Shown piece after piece: positions 1-5,298 of a stretch of DNA of 7,561 bases. A program made the position numbers and the translations under genes. Under the pieces are notes generated by a model. It had not been told where the DNA came from and ran no database searches. It was given only the letters and a program-made list of their open reading frames with translations. The DNA comes from Chloroflexota bacterium (GTDB taxonomy: Bacteria > Chloroflexota > Dehalococcoidia > Dehalococcoidales > UBA3254): contig JAGDMY010000064.1 in the NCBI GenBank assembly GCA_017860765.1, positions 1-7,561 of the forward strand, given 5' to 3'. The stretch's first letter is position 1; each line of letters begins with the position of its first letter.

Positions 1-64
1 TACCGGGATTTTTATTCAGGATTTCCTGTATCTTGTCTCTGGCAACATCGGTTATTTTGATCAT
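1..64 (-). CDS. Probable HesB/IscA-like Fe-S protein, N-terminal fragment
   Basis: This is the first 21 codons of a gene that runs off the left edge of the window. The start is the ATG at 64-62, preceded by a strong Shine-Dalgarno site (AAGGAGAGA, 77-69). The peptide begins MIKITDVARDKIQEIL. That is the usual opening of HesB/IscA/ErpA-type A-type Fe-S carrier or scaffold proteins: a short beta strand, then a helix with alternating K/E and I/L. The conserved cysteines (or selenocysteine in some clostridial HesB-like proteins) lie outside the window, so function cannot be confirmed. It starts 47 bases after the ArsR stop codon on the same strand with no terminator visible, so it is probably co-transcribed with the regulator. 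The family call rests on 21 residues only. Confidence 0.5.
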   Translation of the reverse strand, partial: MIKITDVARDKIQEILNKNPG

Positions 65-111
65 TATTTCTCTCCTTTTTAACTTCAAAATGGTGCACCG
101 TAGAACCCGGG

Positions 112-453
112 TTAAAGAAGTCCAGCGCTGCTTCTGGCCAGTTTACGTCTTTTTTCGAGGACGTCCGCCTGGGCTGATCTCAGAAGATTAATCGCTTCAA
201 ATATCCTGGCGTCCGCAAGACTGTAGCGGGTAGAAGAACCTTCACGCCGGGCATTCACCAGACCGCTCTCTCTCATAAAAGCCAGGTGCTTGGAAACGTT
301 GGACTGCTGAAGCGCCAGGCGCTGAGTCAGCTCGTTGACGGAGAGCTCACCCCTGGATAGCTCGGCAATTATTAAAAGGCGGTTGGCATCCGAGAGAGCT
401 TTACAGAATTCAGCGTGCAGGCGGTAGATCTCCAGTCGCTCATTCACATCCAT
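112..453 (-). CDS. ArsR/SmtB-family winged-helix transcriptional regulator
   Basis: A 113-residue protein of normal ArsR length. Residues about 14-35 hold the family pattern FCKALSDANRLLIIAEL, residues about 38-66 the helix-turn-helix (LSVNELTQRLALQQSNVSKHL is the recognition part), and residues 66-78 the beta-wing (ARREGSSTRYSL). ArsR proteins are dimeric repressors released by metals, redox change or other signals. The only cysteine is C17. The ELCVCD-type pair of arsenic/cadmium sensors is absent, and no histidine-rich alpha-5 site is obvious (the only other candidate ligands are H13 and H56), so the inducer is unknown and may not be a metal. The ATG at 453-451 is chosen because the conserved region starts soon after it; its Shine-Dalgarno site is weak (AGGA about 10 bases upstream). 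It heads an operon with the HesB-like gene and is divergent from the cytochrome operon. It probably represses itself through the repeats at 525-557. Confidence 0.9.
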   Translation of the reverse strand: MDVNERLEIYRLHAEFCKALSDANRLLIIAELSRGELSVNELTQRLALQQSNVSKHLAFMRESGLVNARREGSSTRYSLADARIFEAINLLRSAQADVLEKRRKLARSSAGLL

Positions 454-524
454 TTCTATTACATCCTGATGTATTTGGGCTCCTAAAGCCAGTTAAATAA
501 TTTCTATACACAATTATATTTAAG

Positions 525-557
525 CATATTACTATATACTCATATACTCACATATTA
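525..557. promoter_or_regulatory. Repeat cluster, candidate ArsR operator
   Basis: An AT-rich stretch holds the octamer ATATACTC twice in tandem (534-541 and 542-549). The heptamer CATATTA flanks these at 525-531 and 551-557. It sits on and just downstream of the minus-strand -10 element, around the expected start of the arsR transcript, where a repressor would block transcription. ArsR-family operators are often AT-rich imperfect repeats at this position. The repeats are direct rather than a clean palindrome, so the binding assignment is inferred. Confidence 0.4.
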
Positions 558-580
558 TAACATTTCCCTGCTTTTGTCAA
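552..580 (-). promoter_or_regulatory. Sigma-A-type promoter for arsR operon
   Basis: On the minus strand a perfect -35 TTGACA (580-575) is followed after 17 bases by TAATAT (557-552). The consensus TATAAT is also present two bases earlier (559-554, spacing 15). Transcription would start near 545, giving a leader of about 90 bases before the arsR ATG. An inverted repeat TGTCA-N12-TGACA (575-579 and 592-596) overlaps the -35. Confidence 0.7.
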
Positions 581-630
581 GTCAAAAAGCCTGACACCGG
601 TCCGGGGAAATAACACGAATTTATCAAACA

Positions 631-665
631 TTCTCCATAATTTCTCCATTTTTATTTTCTATTAT
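631..665 (+). promoter_or_regulatory. Pho-box-like direct repeats plus -10 for the DUF4405 operon
   Basis: Two identical heptamers TTCTCCA lie at 631-637 and 642-648, separated by TAAT, so they repeat every 11 bases. A TATTAT -10-like element follows at 660-665, 11 bases after the second heptamer. No good -35 is present at the right distance. This is the layout of promoters activated by OmpR/PhoB-family regulators, where the activator on tandem repeats replaces the -35. Transcription would start near 672, about 34 bases before the ATG at 706. The sequence itself is not the E. coli Pho box. Assignment to the regulator at 1751 is inferred from proximity. Confidence 0.5.
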
Positions 666-705
666 TGAAACAAGAGACACAAAGCCGGACAACGGGGAGA
701 GAAAG

Positions 706-1029
706 ATGAAGAAAGCCATGTATTTGTTCAGCCTGGTGGGACTCCTGGTTTTAACCGGTCTCGCAGAAGCAGTATCCGGATTCGTCCTCTGGTTTGCCAT
801 TCCTTCGGGGGGAGGCCGCAGAGCTGCGGAATTGACTTATCTGGGCTTGACCCGGCATTCCTGGATCGATATCCATGATTGGATGGCAATCGCTTTGACC
901 GCGATTGTCATTATCCATTTACTTGTTCACTGGAAGTGGGTGATCCGCATGATAAGGCAGGTGTTTGCCAGATTGGATGGGGCTTATCGCGCCGTCAAAG
1001 GTGAAACCGAGGAATCTCTAACTTCTTAG
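706..1029 (+). CDS. DUF4405-like small membrane protein, predicted b-type cytochrome
   Basis: A 107-residue protein with two predicted membrane helices (about residues 5-32 and 58-80) and a short, basic, then acidic cytoplasmic tail. Four histidines are placed as in DUF4405, also called the flavinylation-associated cytochrome domain: H51 and H57 just before helix 2 (RHSWIDIHDWM), and H71 and H75 within it (IIHLLVHWKWV). In that family such histidines are predicted haem ligands, so the protein may pass electrons across or along the membrane; neither haem binding nor a partner can be shown here. The start has a good Shine-Dalgarno site (GGGGAGAG). It is the first gene of a two-gene operon with the secreted protein 35 bases downstream. 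No flavin-transferase or FMN-binding gene is visible in the window. It could instead be a membrane anchor without haem. Confidence 0.72.
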   Translation: MKKAMYLFSLVGLLVLTGLAEAVSGFVLWFAIPSGGGRRAAELTYLGLTRHSWIDIHDWMAIALTAIVIIHLLVHWKWVIRMIRQVFARLDGAYRAVKGETEESLTS

Positions 1030-1064
1030 TTAAATCATAAAATTATTTGGGGGAGGAAAATACA

Positions 1065-1628
1065 ATGAAAAAAAGATGGAAAATTCTGGCAATCTCGGGG
1101 GCCCTGGCAATTATCCTGGCGGCAGTGCTGGCGGGAACAGTGCTGGCAGCGGGCCCTCAGGAAAGTTGGCCTGGTTGTGGAATGGGCCAGGCCGGGGGTT
1201 CAGCCATGGATGAGGTGAGCAAACTGCTTGGTCTGACTCCGGAGCAAATCCAGGAGCAAAGGCAAGCCGGCAAGAGCCTGGTCCAGATAGCGGCTGCTAA
1301 AAATGTGACTGAAGAAGCCCTTATCGAGGTCATAATGGCTGAAAAACAGACTGCGATTCAGGAAATGGTTACCGCGGGTTCTATCACTCAGGCCCAGGCC
1401 GACCAGAGGCTGGCCCAAATGAGAGAGAGAGTTCAACTGGCAATTAATCGCACGGAGATCGGGCCTCCCGGTTGGGCACCTGGCGGCAACGGAAAAGCAG
1501 GGACTGGCAACGGGACCGGGATGATGAGGCGGGGCGGAATGAGGGGCAATCAGGAAAATTGCACCGGAGTGCCTGGCAACTGCACCGGTGCCGGCGGCAT
1601 GATGCGCGCGGGCAGAGCTGCAAGATAA
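1065..1628 (+). CDS. Secreted Met/Gly-rich protein with DUF2680-like helical domain
   Basis: A 187-residue predicted exported protein. The ATG at 1065 is preferred over an upstream in-frame TTG at 1047 because GGGGGAGGA (1049-1057) sits correctly in front of it and a typical signal peptide follows: KKR, a hydrophobic core at about 7-27, and a VLA-A cleavage region near residue 28. Residues about 50-130 form a helical domain with the pattern LGLTPEQ, GKSLVQIAAAKNV, then ITQAQADQRLAQM. This resembles the DUF2680/YckD-like secreted family, whose function is unknown. The tail (131-187) is low-complexity Gly/Met/Arg, with Met pairs at 153-154 and 179-180, M159, and a duplicated NCTG (C166, C173); C38 is near the mature N-terminus. 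The helical domain plus a neighbouring Bae/Cpx-like two-component system recalls Spy/CpxP, and the Met/Cys content suggests soft-metal binding. Both points are inference. A terminator follows directly. Confidence 0.75.
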   Translation: MKKRWKILAISGALAIILAAVLAGTVLAAGPQESWPGCGMGQAGGSAMDEVSKLLGLTPEQIQEQRQAGKSLVQIAAAKNVTEEALIEVIMAEKQTAIQEMVTAGSITQAQADQRLAQMRERVQLAINRTEIGPPGWAPGGNGKAGTGNGTGMMRRGGMRGNQENCTGVPGNCTGAGGMMRAGRAAR

Positions 1629-1655
1629 GAGCGTTGATCTGAAAAATTGTTGGGT

Positions 1656-1690
1656 AGGGGGCGGGTTGATTCCGCCCCCTTTTCATATTT
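1656..1690 (+). terminator. Rho-independent terminator of the DUF4405 operon
   Basis: A 9-bp stem AGGGGGCGG (1656-1664) pairs perfectly with CCGCCCCCT (1672-1680) around a 7-base loop and is followed by TTTTCATATTT. It lies 28 bases after the stop codon of the secreted-protein gene. It separates the structural operon from the two-component genes, which have their own promoter. There is no U-tract on the opposite strand, so it acts in the plus direction only. Confidence 0.9.
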
Positions 1691-1711
1691 GAAAGCCCTT
1701 CAGTAAATAAT

Positions 1712-1740
1712 TTATGTCAATCAACCGGATGCGTTATAAT
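1712..1740 (+). promoter_or_regulatory. Promoter for the response regulator-kinase operon
   Basis: A perfect -10 TATAAT (1735-1740) with a weak -35 TTATGT (1712-1717) at 17-base spacing. The -10 ends only 10 bases before the ATG at 1751, so the transcript would start at about 1746-1748 and have almost no leader. The poor -35 could mean that an activator is used. Confidence 0.65.
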
Positions 1741-1750
1741 AGAAAATACC

Positions 1751-2431
1751 ATGAAGAAGATTCTGGTAGTCGATGATGAGAAAAAGATAGTCGAGATAAT
1801 TAAGGCCTATCTGGAGAGAGAAAGCTATCAGGTAATAATAGCCTTCGATGGCAAAGCGGCTCTCGATCTGGCTCTGAAGCAGCACCCTGACCTGATTATC
1901 CTGGACCTGATGCTGCCGGAAATGTCCGGTTGGGATGTTTGCCGGTCTGTCCGCAGGGAATCGGAGGTACCCATCATCATGCTTACGGCCCGGGATGAAG
2001 TGACCGACAAAATTATCGGTCTGGAAATGGGCGCAGATGATTACCTGACTAAACCCTTTGACCCCAAGGAACTGGTCTCAAGGGTCAGAGCAGTCCTGCG
2101 GCGGACAGAGTCTAAACCGACCCCGGAGGACATACTCCGCATAGCTGATTTAGCCATAAATATAGGAAAACGGCAAGTGCAAAGGGGTACAAAAATTTTT
2201 GAACTAACCCCCAATGAATTTGACTTATTGCGGGTCATGGCGGAAAACCCGGGACACGTCTTTAGCCGGATGCAGCTTCTGGATAAGGTCCAGGGCGATG
2301 CCTATGAAGGGTATGAAAGGACCATCGACAGCCACATCAAAAATTTAAGGAAAAAGATAGAGCCGGACCCGGAACATCCCCGTTACATTATTACGGTCTT
2401 TGGCGTGGGCTATAAGATGGAGGAAAAATAG
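1751..2431 (+). CDS. OmpR/PhoB-family response regulator (BaeR/CpxR-like)
   Basis: A 226-residue two-domain regulator of standard length. The receiver domain (about 1-115) has the acidic pair D8/D9, phospho-acceptor D52 (LIILDLMLPEMSG), T79 and K101 (DDYLTKPF). The C-terminal winged-helix DNA-binding domain (about 130-226) shows FELTPNEFDLLRVM, the recognition helix ERTIDSHIKNLRKKIE and the final hairpin ITVFGVGYKMEE. It should be phosphorylated by the kinase encoded immediately downstream and bind tandem direct repeats as a dimer. MKKILVVDDE is the canonical start of the family, yet no Shine-Dalgarno site precedes the ATG, and the -10 lies 10 bases upstream, which points to leaderless translation. 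The exact subfamily cannot be fixed by eye. The best target candidate in the window is the repeat pair at 631-648. Confidence 0.95.
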   Translation: MKKILVVDDEKKIVEIIKAYLERESYQVIIAFDGKAALDLALKQHPDLIILDLMLPEMSGWDVCRSVRRESEVPIIMLTARDEVTDKIIGLEMGADDYLTKPFDPKELVSRVRAVLRRTESKPTPEDILRIADLAINIGKRQVQRGTKIFELTPNEFDLLRVMAENPGHVFSRMQLLDKVQGDAYEGYERTIDSHIKNLRKKIEPDPEHPRYIITVFGVGYKMEEK

Positions 2432-2432
2432 C

Positions 2433-3854
2433 TTGTTCGGTTTGCGGTGGAAATTGGGAGGGGCCCTGCTTCTGGTAGTACTGGTGTCGGTAGGAATCAT
2501 GGCCTTCCTGACTAACCAGAATACGGCCACACAATTTCAACAATATATTCAGGGTGGAAACACGGCCTATACGCAGAGGATAATCGCCAATCTGCAACAA
2601 TACTATTCCCAAAAGCAGAGTTGGAGCGGCGTACAGGATATACTGAATGCCTCACTGAGGACCAACAGCGACCGCCTGGTGCTGGCAGATAATACGGGAA
2701 TGGTTATCGCAGATACGGCCGATCTTTTAACCGGGAAACCAGCCTCCCAGGGCTTAAGTAACGGCATCCCGGTCCAGGTCTCTGGTTCTACAGTGGGTAC
2801 TCTCTTTCTAGATATATCGAGTACGGGGATGGGTAGAGGTTATATGGGAGGAAGGGGGATGATGGGTGGCTCACCCACTGCGTCCTCTCCTCAGACTGCG
2901 CAGGGGGATTTTTTGAGCCGGGTAAATAGCTATATCTGGATTGCCGGTATTATCGCCATAGCTGTGGCTCTATTATTGGGTGTATTTCTGACGCGTCAAA
3001 TTACTCGACCCCTGCGTGCACTCAATGCCGGGGCTAAACATATCTCTGAAGGAGACTTGAGCTACCGGGTAAAAGTTCGCTCCCGCGACGAAATAGGTCA
3101 ACTGGCTGACTCCTTCAACGATATGGCTTCTAAGCTGGAAAACAGCGAGCAGTCCCGCCGCAGGTTGGTATCCGATGTGGCCCATGAATTGAGAACCCCG
3201 CTGACCATTATTGAAGGGACGGTAGACGGCATAGAGGACGGCATTTTCCCTCCAGACAGGGAACACCTGGAATCCATAAAGGAACAGTCTGGACTGCTTA
3301 CTCACCTGGTTAATGATTTACGGGACCTTTCATTGGCTGAATCCGGTCAGCTTAAGCTGGAGCGTTTGCCAGTAAGTATGATTGACCTGGTGCAGCGGAA
3401 GGCCAGCCAATTTGAAATGAGTGCCCGGCAGAAGAATATCCGTCTTACGACGGAAATTCCACCTCTATTACCCGAAGTCAGAATCGATTCTAAACGCATA
3501 GAGCAGGCCATCGGTAACCTGCTATCCAACGCTATCCGGCATACGCCGGAAGGCGGCCAAATCACTATTTCGATGAAAATAAGTCAAAACAGCGCCAAAA
3601 CGGGGACAGAAGGGATAATAATCTCAATAGCCGACACCGGCGAAGGGATTCCCGCCGAACATCTGCCTCACCTTTTCGAACGTTTTTACCGAGTGGGCAC
3701 TTCCCGATCGCGGAGTGAGGGCGGGGTTGGTTTAGGGCTGGCGATAGTGAAGCAGATGGTGGAAGCCCATGGAGGGCAGGTCTGGGCTGAAAGCCAGATG
3801 GGGAAGGGGAGCACCTTTTATATCGGCCTACCTCTGGAAAAGGGTTCGCCCTAA
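2433..3854 (+). CDS. Membrane sensor histidine kinase (BaeS-like) with Gly/Met-rich sensor segment
   Basis: A 473-residue kinase read from the TTG at 2433, one base after the regulator stop codon. GGAGG (2419-2423) lies inside the end of the regulator gene, 9 bases upstream, and supports this start over an in-frame TTG at 2400 that has no site. Order: helix 1 (about 9-27), an extracytoplasmic domain (about 28-164) with PAS-like strands (RLVLADNTGMVIAD), helix 2 (165-187), HAMP (188-240), a dimerisation domain with phospho-acceptor H251 (DVAHELRTPLT), and an ATPase domain with N box (NLLSNAIRHTPEGG), G1 (DTGEGIP), F box (LFERFYR) and G2 (GVGLGLAIV). All catalytic motifs are intact. Close to helix 2, residues 130-147 are Gly/Met-rich (GMGRGYMGGRGMMGG), an unusual insert like the tail of the secreted protein at 1065. 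It is translationally coupled to its regulator. The signal is unknown; envelope stress or soft metals are inferred possibilities. Confidence 0.94.
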   Translation: MFGLRWKLGGALLLVVLVSVGIMAFLTNQNTATQFQQYIQGGNTAYTQRIIANLQQYYSQKQSWSGVQDILNASLRTNSDRLVLADNTGMVIADTADLLTGKPASQGLSNGIPVQVSGSTVGTLFLDISSTGMGRGYMGGRGMMGGSPTASSPQTAQGDFLSRVNSYIWIAGIIAIAVALLLGVFLTRQITRPLRALNAGAKHISEGDLSYRVKVRSRDEIGQLADSFNDMASKLENSEQSRRRLVSDVAHELRTPLTIIEGTVDGIEDGIFPPDREHLESIKEQSGLLTHLVNDLRDLSLAESGQLKLERLPVSMIDLVQRKASQFEMSARQKNIRLTTEIPPLLPEVRIDSKRIEQAIGNLLSNAIRHTPEGGQITISMKISQNSAKTGTEGIIISIADTGEGIPAEHLPHLFERFYRVGTSRSRSEGGVGLGLAIVKQMVEAHGGQVWAESQMGKGSTFYIGLPLEKGSP

Positions 3855-4714
3855 CCGGTCTCTTTCTGCACCAGGGATTTATAGGCTTCTATCAATCGGT
3901 GAGTTATTAGGCCCACCCTTCTCGATGCCAGAGCCTTGCCACCCACGGCCGTCAAAGGCATTATTTCTATCATTGAATTGGTGATGAAGGCCTCATCGGA
4001 CTCCATCAGTTCCACCGGGGTCACCTCCCCCTCCTGCGCGGGGATATTTAACTGTGCGGCCAGTTCCAGGACAATGCTGCGCGTGATGCCCGGCAAAATG
4101 CCGCTATCTCTCCGGGGAGTTTTTAGAGTTCCCCCGCGGACCAGGAAAATATTGCTGCTGCTGGCTTCGGCCACCAGGCCTCTATCATTAAGCAGCACAG
4201 CATCATCGGCACCGGATGCCCGGGCCTCCCGGCGGGCGAGAAGGCTCTCCAGGAAATTGGCAGTTTTCATCCCGGGGACCGGCGAACGGCTATTGCGTCT
4301 TATAGAAGAAACAATGGCCTTCCAACCCCGGTCGTAGACTTCCTGAGGATAGGGGCGATATTCGGTTGCAGCGACCAGGAGGGTAGGTCTGGTGCAGGAT
4401 CTCAGGTCAGGCGCCAGTTCACCCTGGCCGGGCGACAGGGTCAGACGAACACGGGCCTCTTTGAGACCGTTCGCCCGCAGCATATCATCGACCGCCCTGC
4501 TCCAGCTCTGAATATCCGCCGCTATGCCCAATTCGCCGGCTGATATCCGCAGCCGCTCCAGGTGGCCCGCCAGGCGGAATATTTTGCCATCATAAGCCCG
4601 CATTGTCTCAAAAAGCCCGTACCCGAAGAGAAACCCGTAGTCCAGAGCTGAGATTTTCGCTTCGCCCTGAGGTATGAGAATGCCATTTAGATAAACCAAT
4701 TTCTCCAAATTCAC
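3851..4714 (-). CDS. pabC: Aminodeoxychorismate lyase (PLP fold-type IV)
   Basis: A 287-residue class-IV PLP enzyme. Seen: the N-terminal YLNG and ALDYGFLFGYGLFETMRAY block (23-41), the PLP lysine K150 in GMKTANFLESLLARRE, E183 in LVAEASSSNIFLV, and the phosphate-binding GILPGITRSIVLEL (205-218). By sequence alone it could be a branched-chain or D-amino-acid aminotransferase. Its position directly after pabB and pabA makes 4-amino-4-deoxychorismate lyase, which yields p-aminobenzoate and pyruvate for folate, the best call. The GTG at 4714-4712 overlaps the pabA stop codon by 4 bases (GTGA), but the purine run GGGGGA lies directly against it. A TTG two codons further in (4708) would be better spaced, so the exact start is uncertain. 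The stop codon overlaps that of the convergent kinase gene. Confidence 0.82.
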   Translation of the reverse strand: MNLEKLVYLNGILIPQGEAKISALDYGFLFGYGLFETMRAYDGKIFRLAGHLERLRISAGELGIAADIQSWSRAVDDMLRANGLKEARVRLTLSPGQGELAPDLRSCTRPTLLVAATEYRPYPQEVYDRGWKAIVSSIRRNSRSPVPGMKTANFLESLLARREARASGADDAVLLNDRGLVAEASSSNIFLVRGGTLKTPRRDSGILPGITRSIVLELAAQLNIPAQEGEVTPVELMESDEAFITNSMIEIMPLTAVGGKALASRRVGLITHRLIEAYKSLVQKETG

Positions 4715-5298
4715 TCCCCCGGACGGACCCCTCCGGAATATTGCAGGAAATTATGGAGCAGCTGATGGCCGACCTCGGTCATGATAGATTCGGGATGGAA
4801 CTGGACCCCTTCGACTACGTAGTGCTTATGACGGATACCCATGATCACACCCTCGCGGGTGGTTGCTGCGGTTTCCAGACAGTCCGGGCATTGCTCCCAC
4901 TCTACGACCAGAGAATGGTACCGCCCCCCTGGAAACGGATTGGGCAGATCGACGTAGATGGTCCGGCCGTCATGGTAGATCGGTGAGCTTTTACCGTGGG
5001 TGGGTACCGGAGCCCCGACAATTTTAGCACCATAGACATAGCCGATGCATTGGTGCCCCAGACAGACGCCCAGGATAGGAATTTTGCCGGCGAAATGTCG
5101 AACCACCTCATTTGAAATGCCAGCTTCCCGCGGGGTGCAGGGGCCCGGCGAGATGACGATATGCGACGGATTTAATTTTTCTATTCCCTCCAGATCGATT
5201 TTATCGTTGCGGTAAACCATGGGCTCCCATCCCATCTCTCCCAGGTACTGGGCCAGGTTATAGACAAATGAGTCGTAGTTATCGATAATCAGGATCAT
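4711..5298 (-). CDS. pabA: Aminodeoxychorismate/anthranilate synthase glutamine amidotransferase subunit
   Basis: A 195-residue class-I glutamine amidotransferase of typical PabA/TrpG length. It releases ammonia from glutamine for the chorismate-using partner PabB. Seen: MILIIDNYDSFVYNLAQYLG at the N-terminus, the oxyanion region ISPGPCTPREAG (49-60), nucleophile C79 in GVCLGHQ, and the catalytic H168 and E170 in VQFHPESI. The ATG overlaps the pabB stop codon (ATGA, 5298-5295) and has a good GGGGAG site, so the two subunits are translationally coupled, fitting an equimolar complex. In many bacteria this subunit also serves anthranilate synthase (TrpE). No trp genes are visible here, so dual use is possible but not shown. 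Confidence 0.92.
   Translation of the reverse strand: MILIIDNYDSFVYNLAQYLGEMGWEPMVYRNDKIDLEGIEKLNPSHIVISPGPCTPREAGISNEVVRHFAGKIPILGVCLGHQCIGYVYGAKIVGAPVPTHGKSSPIYHDGRTIYVDLPNPFPGGRYHSLVVEWEQCPDCLETAATTREGVIMGIRHKHYVVEGVQFHPESIMTEVGHQLLHNFLQYSGGVRPGE

Noticed and set aside
454..705. Small gene or riboswitch in the divergent gap
   Set aside because: No open frame with a ribosome site and no recognisable conserved RNA fold was seen. The AT-rich promoters and repeats explain the region.
1047..1064. Upstream TTG start for the secreted protein, adding six residues
   Set aside because: The TTG overlaps the start of the Shine-Dalgarno run. The ATG at 1065 is ideally spaced and gives a standard signal peptide.
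3841..3852. AGGG-TTCG-CCCT hairpin as a kinase terminator
   Set aside because: The stem is only 4 bp, lies within the coding sequence, and has no U-tract on the plus strand.
3936..4337. Plus-strand open frame of 133 codons inside pabC
   Set aside because: Ser/Arg/Leu-rich shadow of pabC with no ribosome site or recognisable domain.
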